Notes: generated by a model not told the origin, from the sequence alone. DNA of 32,947 nucleotides from Aurantimonas marianensis (GCF_024195285.1 NZ_JALHBS010000036.1:1-32947); one strand, 5' to 3'; numbered from the stretch's first letter, positions 16,112 through 24,023 are shown. Numbers and translations are program-made.

Positions 16112-16133
16112 GGCCGGTTTCAAAAAACCGGCC
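16112..16133 (-). other. Hairpin between soxZ and soxA
   Basis: GGCCGGTTT (16112-16120) and AAACCGGCC (16125-16133) pair perfectly around a 4-nt loop, 6 bp after the soxZ stop. On the minus strand no T-run follows, so it is more likely an mRNA-stability or partial-termination element that lets SoxYZ be made in excess over SoxAB. Confidence 0.5.
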
Positions 16134-16139
16134 AGGTCC

Positions 16140-16463
16140 TTATTTGACCTCGATCTTCTGCTCGTCCGTGTAGGTCTCACCATTGTCGTCGACCCAGGTG
16201 AACTTGAACGTTCCGCTCTCCGGCACCTTGGAGGTGAACTCGAAATACGGGTTGGCCGAAACCGCGGGCTCCAGATTGGTCTCGAAGACCTTTGTTCCAT
16301 TGAACTCGGCGGTGAACGTGTTGATGATCTGGCGCGGGATCACATTGCCTTCTTTGTCCTTGCGCTGACCGGACTCCATATCATGACTGATCAGCGTCTT
16401 GATCGTCACAACCTCGCCGGCCTCAGCGCTTTTCGGGACCTTCACTCGGGGCTTTGATGCCAT
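16140..16463 (-). CDS. soxZ: SoxZ, sulfur-carrier partner of SoxY
   Basis: A 107-residue protein with an immunoglobulin-like fold and no signal peptide, as usual; it is exported by riding with the Tat substrate SoxY. Family features are KPRVKVPKSAEAGEVVTIKTLISHDMESGQRKD in pieces from residue 4, PRQIINTFTAEFNG, NPYFEFTSKVPESGTFKFTW and DDNGETYTDEQKIEV. It binds SoxY and shapes access to its swinging arm. It lies between soxY (93-bp gap) and soxA. Confidence 0.95.
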   Translation of the reverse strand: MASKPRVKVPKSAEAGEVVTIKTLISHDMESGQRKDKEGNVIPRQIINTFTAEFNGTKVFETNLEPAVSANPYFEFTSKVPESGTFKFTWVDDNGETYTDEQKIEVK

Positions 16464-16556
16464 TTTTTCTCTCCTCCGACGCTAGCGGCTCTCTGGGTCT
16501 AAGCCCGGCCGTGCCTCGTTCGATTTCTGATTCGGCGACCTCGTCCGATGGGGCGA

Positions 16557-17012
16557 TCAGCCGCCGCAACCGCCGATCGTCACCTTGACTTCCTTGCGAT
16601 CGGAGTAGGTCGAGCCGTCGCTCAGCTTCGCGACCGCGATGACGTTTTGCGTCTTGGCGAGCCGAATGCGCGTCGTCGCCACGGCCGTGCCACTCATCGG
16701 CGTGAAGCGGAAGGTCGCCACTTCCGGGTTGGGATTGCCGTCGGCGAAGATCGTGACGGACTCCACATACTCGCCCTCCGTCATCGGGCTCTCGACCTCG
16801 ACCGAGATCGGCACGGTGTTGCCGTTCTCGGCGATCTCCGGCGCGGTGAGCGAAATCCTACCGGTCTGCGGCTCGCTCCCACCGGTCAGATCTGACACCG
16901 CCTTGGCGGTTTCCTCCGGAGTGGCGAATGCCCGCCCGGGGGCGAACGCAACCAAACCGGCCGCCGCCGCGCCAGCGGACAGCGCGAACATGTGTCGTCT
17001 CGTAACATTCAT
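16557..17012 (-). CDS. soxY: SoxY, covalent sulfur carrier
   Basis: A 151-residue periplasmic carrier. The N-terminus has a Tat-type signal (TRRHMFALSAGAAAAGLVAF), and the protein ends in VTIGGCGG, the invariant GGCGG arm whose cysteine carries thiosulfate and its oxidation products. The middle is the immunoglobulin-like domain (ISLTAPEIAENGNTVPISVEVESP). Together with SoxZ it presents substrate to SoxXA, SoxB and Sox(CD). It starts 15 bp after soxX. Confidence 0.96.
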   Translation of the reverse strand: MNVTRRHMFALSAGAAAAGLVAFAPGRAFATPEETAKAVSDLTGGSEPQTGRISLTAPEIAENGNTVPISVEVESPMTEGEYVESVTIFADGNPNPEVATFRFTPMSGTAVATTRIRLAKTQNVIAVAKLSDGSTYSDRKEVKVTIGGCGG

Positions 17013-17027
17013 CTTTTCAACCTTTCG

Positions 17028-17489
17028 CTATTCGCCGTTCAGCGTACCCAGATAGGCAACGACGTCCTCGACCTCTTGCGCCGTCAGGATCGTCTTGCCC
17101 TTGAATTTCTCCGCGACGTCCACGCCGACATCGAGCGTGTAGAAGCCCGGCATGACGGTTTGCTCGCCGAACACCTGCTTGGCGTTGGCGACGATCGCCC
17201 GAATCTGCCCTGGCTCCCAGCGCGACGCCACGCCATCCATCGGCGGCCCCACGGTTCCGTGGAAAAGCTGCCCCGAAAGATCCTTGTTAGCGTGACAGGC
17301 AAGGCAATTGCCCAGACTGCGATCCGCGAAAACCTCGCGTCCCTTCTCCGGGTCGCCAGGCTGCCCGGTCAAGGATTCGGTGACCGCCATATCGGTGTAG
17401 GTCACGTCGGTGGGCGCCGTCTCGGCGGCATTGGCCAGCGGTGCGGCCGTTACGATCAAGGCGAGACTTAGCGCGAGAGAACGCGTCAT
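17028..17489 (-). CDS. soxX: SoxX, monoheme cytochrome c of the SoxXA complex
   Basis: A 153-residue periplasmic cytochrome with signal peptide ALSLALIVTAAPLANAA and one heme site, CLACH, in SLGNCLACHANKD; the distal ligand Met is likely in TVMPGFYTL. It takes electrons from SoxA during thiosulfate conjugation. The start is uncertain: ATG 17489 lies 10 nt after GGAGGA, while a TTG at 17495 lies closer to it and would add two residues. It is the first gene after the 142-bp soxW-soxX gap, where a second promoter is likely. Confidence 0.94.
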   Translation of the reverse strand: MTRSLALSLALIVTAAPLANAAETAPTDVTYTDMAVTESLTGQPGDPEKGREVFADRSLGNCLACHANKDLSGQLFHGTVGPPMDGVASRWEPGQIRAIVANAKQVFGEQTVMPGFYTLDVGVDVAEKFKGKTILTAQEVEDVVAYLGTLNGE

Positions 17490-17572
17490 GAACAAGGCTT
17501 CCTCCGATTGCCGGCCTTTCCGGCCGATCTGCTGCGATTCTGGCGATCAGCTTAGGCGATCCCGTTGTTAGA

Positions 17573-17596
17573 ATGCAAGAATTGTTTTTTTTGCAT
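17573..17596. promoter_or_regulatory. Inverted repeat ATGCAA-N12-TTGCAT upstream of soxX
   Basis: ATGCAA (17573-17578) and TTGCAT (17591-17596) flank an AT-rich spacer with eight T, about 80 bp upstream of soxX. In Pseudaminobacter the soxW-soxX gap is one of two SoxR-bound regions. This element does not match the ATTC/GAAT pattern seen at other sites here, so it may be a different operator or simply promoter DNA. Confidence 0.3.
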
Positions 17597-17604
17597 ATTT
17601 TTGC

Positions 17605-17639
17605 GATTGCTCACCCGGATTTGTTGCGCTGCAGCAATC
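17605..17639 (-). other. Inverted repeat at the soxW end
   Basis: GATTGCT (17605-17611) and AGCAATC (17633-17639) are perfect arms; the right arm overlaps the soxW stop codon (17638-17640). On the minus strand A-rich, not T-rich, sequence follows, so intrinsic termination is doubtful. Confidence 0.35.
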
Positions 17640-18225
17640 AATTGGCCGGTTGAGCATCGATGAGTCCTTTCTCTTCGAGCCTGCGGGCATGATACTTTTG
17701 AAAGTGCTCATCGCCATCGTAGCCCTTGGTCCTGACCCACTCGAACATGTTGAGAAAGGTCTGCTTGCCGAACAGGCCCGGCATTGTTGCCACCGCGGCC
17801 TCGCCGGCCGTCCCCGCTTCTGGCACTTCCTCCGGCATGAAGAGAATAGTTGGCGTGAACACGACAGCCCAGCGGCGGCCGGCGGTCTTTTCCGTCAGCG
17901 TTTCGCCATCGAGGTCGGTCACCTCCTCGTCGCCGAACAGGTTGTACTGGACGACCTTGAAATTCGTCTTGATGTAGTCGCGGATCTCCGGATCGACCAG
18001 CAGTTCCTCGTGCATCTTCTTGCAATAGATGCAGCCGCGCTGCTCGAACACCAGCACGAGGCGCTTGCCCTCTTCCTTGGCGGCCTGGATGTCGTCGGCG
18101 ACGTCCTTGAAGGTGAGAGAGAACCAGTCCTGCTTGTGGAGCCCGTCGTCACCGATCTCCACCGCATTCGCGCCGCCGGCGAGAAAACCGGCGAAGGCGC
18201 CGATGATAAGCAATTGCCTGAACAT
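17638..18225 (-). CDS. soxW: SoxW, periplasmic thioredoxin-like protein
   Basis: A 195-residue protein with a signal peptide (LLIIGAFAGFLAGGANA) and a thioredoxin fold. The redox motif is Cys65-IY-Cys68 in FEQRGCIYCKKMHEE, and the cis-proline is in VVFTPTILF. SoxW takes electrons from the membrane protein SoxV and reduces periplasmic Sox thiols, in particular to keep SoxYZ active. It starts 30 bp after soxV in the usual soxVW order. Confidence 0.93.
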   Translation of the reverse strand: MFRQLLIIGAFAGFLAGGANAVEIGDDGLHKQDWFSLTFKDVADDIQAAKEEGKRLVLVFEQRGCIYCKKMHEELLVDPEIRDYIKTNFKVVQYNLFGDEEVTDLDGETLTEKTAGRRWAVVFTPTILFMPEEVPEAGTAGEAAVATMPGLFGKQTFLNMFEWVRTKGYDGDEHFQKYHARRLEEKGLIDAQPAN

Positions 18226-18255
18226 GCCATCCTCCTGTTTGAGCGGGGCCGTCGA

Positions 18256-18990
18256 TCAACCGATCGTCGCAAAGCCCGGAAAGGTTTCCAAGAGCCAATA
18301 GGATATCGTCGACATCTGGCCCGTCGCGAACAGGATTCCCGTGAACACCAGCAGGCCTCCCATCGCCTTTTCGACCTTGGCCATATGAGGGCGCATACGC
18401 GCGGCGAAATCGAGAAACCGCGTCGCGAACGCCGCGGCGATCAGAAACGGCACCCCGATCCCGATCGAATAGGTCGCAAGCAGCCCGGCGCCGCGTAGCG
18501 CGGTGTCCTGGGAACCGGCGACGAACAGGATCGCGGCGAGCACAGGGCCGACGCAGGGCGTCCAACCGAACGCGAAGGCAAGGCCCATGACATAGGCCCC
18601 GATCGGCCCGGCCGGCTTCCTGGCGACCTGGACCCTCGCCTCGCGATACAACAATCCCAGCCGGAACACGCCGAGGAAATGCAGTCCCATCACGATGATG
18701 ATGACCCCCGCGATGACGGACAGGAGATCGAACCATTGCGCGACGGCCTGACCGATGATGCTGGCGGTCGCTCCAAGTGCGACGAAGACGGTCGTGAAGC
18801 CGGCGACGAAGGCTGTCGATGCCAGCATGATCTGGCGCGCCACCGCCGGCTCGGCGCCGCGCTCGCGCACCTGATCGAAGCTGAGACCCGCCAGATACGC
18901 AAGATAAGGAGGAACGATCGGCAGCACGCAGGGCGAGATAAAGGACAGGAGCCCCGCCAGAAGGGCCGCGCTGAATCCGACATCGAGCAT
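18256..18990 (-). CDS. soxV: SoxV, CcdA-family membrane thiol-disulfide transporter
   Basis: A 244-residue protein with six hydrophobic segments, of the CcdA/DsbD core family. It moves reducing power from cytoplasmic thioredoxin to SoxW. The paired cysteines are Cys21 in SFISPCVLPIVPPYLAYLAG and Cys146 in GWTPCVGPVLAAIL, each in the typical Pro-Cys context. ATG 18990 is the first gene of the leftward sox operon, and its promoter region (18991-19082) is shared with the divergent soxS. Confidence 0.94.
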   Translation of the reverse strand: MLDVGFSAALLAGLLSFISPCVLPIVPPYLAYLAGLSFDQVRERGAEPAVARQIMLASTAFVAGFTTVFVALGATASIIGQAVAQWFDLLSVIAGVIIIVMGLHFLGVFRLGLLYREARVQVARKPAGPIGAYVMGLAFAFGWTPCVGPVLAAILFVAGSQDTALRGAGLLATYSIGIGVPFLIAAAFATRFLDFAARMRPHMAKVEKAMGGLLVFTGILFATGQMSTISYWLLETFPGFATIG

Positions 18991-19061
18991 TTGGCCGTTT
19001 CCAAGGACGATCTTATGTTCGGGTATCCGAAGGCGATCGTCTGCGCCATATTGGAACCTTA

Positions 19062-19074
19062 TTCATTTATAGAA
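19062..19074. promoter_or_regulatory. Candidate SoxR operator in the soxV-soxS divergent region
   Basis: TTCATTTATAGAA (part of ATTC-N7-GAA) matches 12 of 13 bases of the motif upstream of soxC. It overlaps the soxS ribosome-binding site (AGAAGGA). In Pseudaminobacter the soxS-soxV region is bound by SoxR; here the binding is inferred from the repeat of the motif. Confidence 0.5.
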
Positions 19075-19082
19075 GGATGCAT

Positions 19083-19505
19083 ATGTTTACATCTGTTGTA
19101 AATGTCCGTTTCCGCCTATGGCTACGACGGCTGCCGCTTGTCGCCGGAATTGTTTTCGCCCTGCTCGGCTTGGCGACGATCAGCGGTCAGGCCGCCACGC
19201 TCTTGATGCTGGAGCAACCAGGATGCGTCTGGTGCAAGCGCTTCAACGAGGAGATCGCGCCGGCTTACGCCAAGACGCCGGAAGGTCAACGCGCGCCGCT
19301 TCGCCGCGTCGACATTACCGAGGATTGGCCGGACGATTTGAAGGACATTCGATCGGAGCGTTTGACCCCGACCTTTATTCTTCTCGACAACGGGGTGGAG
19401 ATTGACCGCATGGTGGGGTATCCCGGAGATGTGTTCTTCTGGGGGCTCTTGAACGACATGCTTTCAAAGCTGCCCGATGACGATATGGCTGCGTCTATGC
19501 ACTAA
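19083..19505 (+). CDS. soxS: SoxS, periplasmic thioredoxin-like protein
   Basis: A 140-residue exported thioredoxin-fold protein: signal anchor LPLVAGIVFALLGLATISGQAA, redox motif Cys48-VW-Cys51 in LEQPGCVWCKRFNEE, cis-proline in LTPTFILLD. In Paracoccus, SoxS acts in the periplasm and is needed for full activation of thiosulfate oxidation. I chose ATG 19083, 5 nt after AGAAGGA; an ATG two codons earlier overlaps that site. Codons 2-7 contain the inverted repeat TTTACA-N5-TGTAAA (19086-19102). It is the first gene of the rightward soxSRT group. Confidence 0.9.
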   Translation: MFTSVVNVRFRLWLRRLPLVAGIVFALLGLATISGQAATLLMLEQPGCVWCKRFNEEIAPAYAKTPEGQRAPLRRVDITEDWPDDLKDIRSERLTPTFILLDNGVEIDRMVGYPGDVFFWGLLNDMLSKLPDDDMAASMH

Positions 19506-19523
19506 CCGAGGCGGGCGACGGAA

Positions 19524-19892
19524 TTGGTCGAGATAACGAGTTGGGCAGTACCGGGCTTCGACAATAAGGTGTCGAACGATGAGACCGACGCCTTCTTCGA
19601 GCAGGCCAAGAAGGCCAGTGACCTTCTGAAGGCGATGTCGCACGAAACCCGCCTGATGATCCTTTGCCTGCTTGCCGAAGGCGAACGCTCCGTCGGGGAC
19701 ATCGAGGCGATCTTGTCGATGCCGCAGGCGGCGGTGTCGCAGCAATTGGCGCGGCTCCGGCTCGATCGGCTGGTGACGACGCGCCGCGAAGGCCGCACGA
19801 TCTACTACAATCTCGCCGATGACGAGGTAATGCCGCTTATCGGAACGCTTTACGATCTGTTTTGCGCCCGTGTCCGCGGGAAAACACGATAG
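19524..19892 (+). CDS. soxR: SoxR, ArsR-family repressor with two persulfide-sensing type cysteines
   Basis: A 122-residue winged-helix protein of the ArsR family. The recognition helix region is MPQAAVSQQLARLRLDRLVTTRREGRTIYYNL. Cys48 (LMILCLLAEGE) and Cys114 (YDLFCARVRG) are 66 residues apart, the same spacing as Cys41 and Cys107 of the persulfide sensor SqrR. It most likely represses the sox genes until reactive sulfur links the two cysteines. The start is weak: TTG 19524 keeps the family length, but no good ribosome-binding site is seen, and an in-frame GTG (codon 16) is an alternative. It begins 18 bp after soxS. Confidence 0.9.
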   Translation: MVEITSWAVPGFDNKVSNDETDAFFEQAKKASDLLKAMSHETRLMILCLLAEGERSVGDIEAILSMPQAAVSQQLARLRLDRLVTTRREGRTIYYNLADDEVMPLIGTLYDLFCARVRGKTR

Positions 19893-19976
19893 GCTTGCCG
19901 CCGGTGTGAACGCCGGACCGCTGTGTACAGGGGACGCTTGCGGGTGGGCGTGGTAAGCCTTAGCCTTTGACCGGAA

Positions 19977-19991
19977 GCGCATCGGATGCGC
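19977..19991 (+). other. Short hairpin in the soxR-soxT leader
   Basis: GCGCAT-CGG-ATGCGC forms a 6-bp perfect stem with a 3-nt loop, directly upstream of the GGGAGA ribosome-binding site of soxT. It may adjust soxT translation; no T-run is present. Confidence 0.3.
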
Positions 19992-20008
19992 ATTGGGAGA
20001 GCACGCAC

Positions 20009-21106
20009 ATGCTCGTTGAAAGCGGCTTCGCGCCGCCGCTGGCGGGATTGATCGCCGGTACGGCGATGGGCTACGTCGCGAGGCGCTATCATTTCTGTAC
20101 GATGTCGGCCTTGGAACGGCGCTGGTACGCCGGCGACGACAACGGGTTGCGCGCGTGGGGCTTGGCGATTCTGGTTGCGATCGTGTTGAGCCAGGCCCTG
20201 GCGGTCGCCGGTTTGTTCGAACCCAGCCAGAGCTTCTACCTTTCCCCGGCGTTTGGTTGGACGGGCGCGATCCTCGGCGGCGTCGCCTTCGGCTTCGGAA
20301 TGGCACTCGTCGGCACATGTGGCTTCGGCGCCCTGGTGAGGCTCGGCGGAGGTTCGCTGCGCGGCCTCATCGTGGTCGTCATTTTGGGACTTTCGGCCCT
20401 TGCCGCGCAGCGAGGCCTTGTCGCCGCCGGTCGCGTCGCCCTGGTCGATTCCCAAGCCTACGATCTGTCCGCGCTGGGATCGCCCGACCAGTCGCTCGGC
20501 TCGCTCGCCAGCGCCCTCACCGGCCGCGACATGACGCTGCCGGTAACGGGCCTGGTGGTCGCATTGCTGGGTCACTGGATTTTCAGATCATCCGCGTTTC
20601 GCCACGATCACGGTAAGATCATCGCCGGCGTGGCGATCGGCACGGTCGTCGCATTCGGCTGGGCGGCGACCTCCTGGATCGCGGCCCGTTCCTTTGATCC
20701 GGTGCAGATCGAAAGCGCGTCCTTCGTGGTGCCGCCGGGCGATCTCATCCTGCAGATTATCGCCGTGACGGGCAGCCTGCCGGACTACGGCGTCGGCCTC
20801 GTCCTCGGCGTCGTCGTCGGCGCCGCGGCCGCCGCGGTGCAACGTCGCGACGTGCGCTGGGAAGCCTGCGACGACGCGCGTGAGCTCTCGCGGCATCTGG
20901 CGGGGGCCGCGCTGATGGGCGTCGGTGGAGTATTCTCGCTCGGCTGCACGATTGGACAAGGCATTTCGGCGGCTTCGCTTCTGACGATTTCGGCGCCGGT
21001 CGTGCTGATTTCGATCGCGATCGGCGCGCGGTTGGGCCTCGCCTACATCCTGGAAGGTTCCATCCGCTACGCTTTCATGCCCATCGAGCGCGGGCCGGCG
21101 AAGTGA
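20009..21106 (+). CDS. soxT: SoxT, YeeE/YedE-family sulfur-compound membrane transporter
   Basis: A 365-residue integral membrane protein of the YeeE/YedE (TsuA) family, which imports thiosulfate or related sulfur anions through conserved cysteines. These are visible as Cys30 in RRYHFCTMSALERRW, Cys104 in VGTCGFGALVRLGGGSLRG, and the cysteine of VFSLGCTIGQGISA near the end. ATG 20009 follows GGGAGA by 8 nt. In soxSRT gene groups SoxT is thought either to bring the inducing sulfur species to cytoplasmic SoxR or to take part in signalling; direct import here is unproven. It converges on the MBL gene with a 1-bp gap. Confidence 0.9.
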   Translation: MLVESGFAPPLAGLIAGTAMGYVARRYHFCTMSALERRWYAGDDNGLRAWGLAILVAIVLSQALAVAGLFEPSQSFYLSPAFGWTGAILGGVAFGFGMALVGTCGFGALVRLGGGSLRGLIVVVILGLSALAAQRGLVAAGRVALVDSQAYDLSALGSPDQSLGSLASALTGRDMTLPVTGLVVALLGHWIFRSSAFRHDHGKIIAGVAIGTVVAFGWAATSWIAARSFDPVQIESASFVVPPGDLILQIIAVTGSLPDYGVGLVLGVVVGAAAAAVQRRDVRWEACDDARELSRHLAGAALMGVGGVFSLGCTIGQGISAASLLTISAPVVLISIAIGARLGLAYILEGSIRYAFMPIERGPAK

Positions 21107-21107
21107 A

Positions 21108-22019
21108 TCAGATTGCCGGAACGAACCGGTAGGCTGCCCCGTCCGCCTCGACGCGTCCGATCCCCCCATTGGGCAGGTGGAAGCCGACGAACCGCAACTT
21201 GTCCGCGGCCAGCCGGTCGAGCAACATACGGCGCGTCGACGCACCCTGCTCGCGATCTTGATCCGCGCCCCAATGCCAGTCGGGCCGGGCGAAGGACACC
21301 GGGTCGTTCGATATGGCATCGCCGACGACCATCGCCGGCTCGTCGAGAGCGTGAATCACGAAGGCCGTGTGACCGGGCGTATGGCCGGGCGTCCCCATCG
21401 CCTCGATTCCGGGGATGATCTCCGTGCCGGCCTGGAACCGCTCGGTTCGCTCCTCGATCGCCTCGAAGCGGCTGCGAGCGCCGACGACGAATACCTTGCG
21501 GTCGTCCGGCGCGGCGACAAGCGTTTCCTCGGCCCGCCAGAAGTCCCATTCCGTGCCGGAGATGTGGAAGGTCGCCTGCGGGAAGACCACTTCGTCGAAA
21601 TCGTCGACGACGCCCCAGATATGATCGGGATGAGCATGGGTGAACACGACATCGGTGATCGCACCGGGATCGATGTCCGCGGCTGCCAGACTTTCGGTCA
21701 GGAGGCCCGCTGAAGGCATGAAATTCGGCCCCGAACCCGCGTCGAAAAGGACGAGGCGATTCGGCAGACGAACGAGGGTCAGATTGCACGGAGGCGTCAA
21801 TTCACCGGACTGGACGAAGGGCGCCCCTTCCAAAGCCGCGAGTTCGGCCTGCGGAATATCGGGCAGGACGAAGTTGAGCGGCAGGACGAGATTGCCGTCG
21901 CTGACCGTCGTCAGCGCTCCGGCCTCTGCCGAGGCAAAGGCATTTCCCGCCACGGCCGGCACCAGCGGCGCCGCGAGCCCGGCCAGCAATGCCCGGTTGA
22001 AGGTCCGACGGCTGATCAT
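21108..22019 (-). CDS. Tat-exported metallo-beta-lactamase-fold hydrolase linked to sox
   Basis: A 303-residue protein with a Tat-like signal (SRRTFNRALLAGLAAPLVPAVAGNAFA) and a metallo-beta-lactamase domain: TLVRLPNRLVLFDAGSGPNF, the metal motif His128-A-His130-P-Asp132-His133 in VVFTHAHPDHIWG, GTPGHTPGHTAF, VVGDAISNDPV and a last His in FVGFHLPNGG. It resembles the SoxH/quorum-lactonase side of the fold more than classic persulfide dioxygenases, which are cytoplasmic. The substrate is unknown. It has its own upstream ATATTC-N8-GAATAT palindrome, so co-regulation with the sox genes is likely. Confidence 0.85.
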   Translation of the reverse strand: MISRRTFNRALLAGLAAPLVPAVAGNAFASAEAGALTTVSDGNLVLPLNFVLPDIPQAELAALEGAPFVQSGELTPPCNLTLVRLPNRLVLFDAGSGPNFMPSAGLLTESLAAADIDPGAITDVVFTHAHPDHIWGVVDDFDEVVFPQATFHISGTEWDFWRAEETLVAAPDDRKVFVVGARSRFEAIEERTERFQAGTEIIPGIEAMGTPGHTPGHTAFVIHALDEPAMVVGDAISNDPVSFARPDWHWGADQDREQGASTRRMLLDRLAADKLRFVGFHLPNGGIGRVEADGAAYRFVPAI

Positions 22020-22325
22020 TGGCTTTCTTCCATGCTTCGGATCGGCCAGGACGATGGCCGGGACGGTATATTCTCACAATCGAATATGTTTTCAAAGCCG
22101 CATCGGCGGCGCGAGACGTGCCACGGGGCGGTCTGCCCGGCTCGCGCGAGCGTCCGCCAGGCGTAATGCGGCGAAAATCGTGTGGGCGGCGGGACGCGCA
22201 CGGACGGCGTGGTGGTCGCACGCAATGCCAAAACGGCTCCCACCGTCGAACAATGCGACGGCTGCAACGGCAGGAGACAAGGCGCAACGGAGCGGACGCC
22301 AGTGTCCGCGATATGGTCAGATGTT
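22020..22325. other. 306-bp region between MBL gene and fliJ-like gene
   Basis: No credible coding frame. It holds the MBL-gene promoter with the ATATTC-N8-GAATAT palindrome (22068-22087), and a small hairpin GCGGAC (22292-22297) / GTCCGC (22304-22309) just after the fliJ-like stop codon. Confidence 0.5.
22068..22087. promoter_or_regulatory. SqrR/BigR-type palindrome ATATTC-N8-GAATAT
   Basis: ATATTC (22068-22073), 8 nt, GAATAT (22082-22087) is a perfect palindrome and contains the ATTC-N8-GAAT pattern reported for the persulfide-responsive repressor SqrR. It lies about 50 bp upstream of the MBL gene start, a fitting position for a repressor site. The likely ligand protein is the SoxR encoded 2.2 kb away. 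Confidence 0.65.
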
Positions 22326-22694
22326 CTAGCCGACGGCCTCGCGCCGTGATTCTGACTCCTCCCGGCTCCCGTCGCGCTGCTCCAGCTTCTCCGAATGCAG
22401 CAGCTCGGCCTCGGCCTCCTCCAGCGCCAGCCGGGCGGCGTTCGTCTGGACCTTCAGATCCTTGACCGAATTGGTCAAGTTGTCGCGACGGGCTCGGGCC
22501 GCCTTGGCGAAGGTGGGATAGGCGAAGTGTTGGACGTCACTGATGCCGGCCTTCTTCTCCTCGTTGACGATCTGATTGTCGAGTTCAGCTGCCATGCGGG
22601 CGAATTCGCCCATCATCAGTTCGAGTTGCTCGAGTTGGCGGCGCTTTTCCGCGACCTTGAAACGCGCCAGTCGCACCAGGTTGTCACGCTTCAT
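22326..22694 (-). CDS. fliJ: FliJ-like flagellar export protein
   Basis: A 122-residue, almost fully helical coiled-coil protein beginning MKRDNLVRLARFKVAEKRRQLEQLELM, as in alphaproteobacterial FliJ homologues, which serve as the stalk and chaperone-like part of the flagellar export ATPase. The middle (PTFAKAARARRDNLTNSVKDLK) and the charged C-terminus fit this. ATG 22694 has AGGGAT upstream; a longer frame begins in intergenic sequence and was rejected. Divergent from ctrA over a 365-bp gap. fliI, its usual partner, is not in the window. Confidence 0.75.
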   Translation of the reverse strand: MKRDNLVRLARFKVAEKRRQLEQLELMMGEFARMAAELDNQIVNEEKKAGISDVQHFAYPTFAKAARARRDNLTNSVKDLKVQTNAARLALEEAEAELLHSEKLEQRDGSREESESRREAVG

Positions 22695-23059
22695 ACTCAA
22701 ATCCCTAGCTGACGGCTCCGCCTGACGGAACACCCATGAACAATGCGTTTGACGGGTTTCAGGCAAGCCTCGGGAGCTATGCGTCTTAACCGTCTGTTTA
22801 CGCGCACCGTTAATCATAGGGGTGAGGATTTAAGGCCGGGTAAACCGGAATGACCCATTTCGCGGTATCCCGCGGGAAGCGCGCGAACGGGTTCACGGGA
22901 AAGACCTTGCCTCGAACCAATCCGCAGATGCACTGCGGTCGGATCCATGAAGGATCAAGAGTATTTGTTAACCATTGCCTGCCATTTTTTGGCCGAATTT
23001 AGACAACGAGAGCTTACCGAATATCCAAGTTCGGCGTGGCTGGCTGAGAGGAATTTCTG
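22695..23059. promoter_or_regulatory. 365-bp divergent fliJ-ctrA regulatory region with CtrA-like boxes
   Basis: The region has no coding frame. It carries TTAACCGTCTGTTTAC (22786-22801, close to TTAA-N7-TTAAC), TTAATCAT (22810-22817) and TTAACCAT (22968-22975, the CtrA half-site). ctrA autoregulation through such boxes is known in Caulobacter and relatives; the site calls here are by eye. Confidence 0.5.
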
Positions 23060-23755
<696 letters not shown>

Positions 23756-23903
23756 ACGCGAGACCGCGAGTTCGCCGACCAGGCGACCCGCCCGGATTTT
23801 TCGCGGCGGGTCATTGTCGGCGACATCTCGGCGCCGACCATCCCCACCCGCTTGATGCACAACGAGAAACAGGAAAAAGCGGAAACGTCGCTTGCCTTCC
23901 ACG

Positions 23904-24013
23904 GCGAGAGCATCGGACCGAGAAGTGGAATCCGGTTTTTGGATGATCCGCGGCCGGATCAAAATGTTAGAGCGTCCTTTGCGCGTCCGAATGGACGCGC
24001 GGCGCTCCAGTGA
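23904..24013 (+). repeat. Dispersed ~110-bp intergenic repeat, copy B
   Basis: It begins GCGAGAGCATCGGACC, continues with CCGGTTTTTGGAT, GGATCAAAATG and TAGAGCGTC, then the inverted pair GCGCGTCC-GAAT-GGACGCGC, and ends GGCGCTCCAGTGA, 11 bp before the stop of the opposite receiver gene. It lies in the 268-bp convergent gap after ctrA, so it may act in transcription termination. Copy A (inverted) and a weaker copy C share its order of motifs. Confidence 0.75.
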
Positions 24014-24023
24014 CAACGATCGG

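Noticed and set aside
22019-22465. Small open frames on both strands between the MBL gene and fliJ
   Set aside because: Arg/Pro-rich, no ribosome-binding site, and overlapping promoter elements or the fliJ gene.
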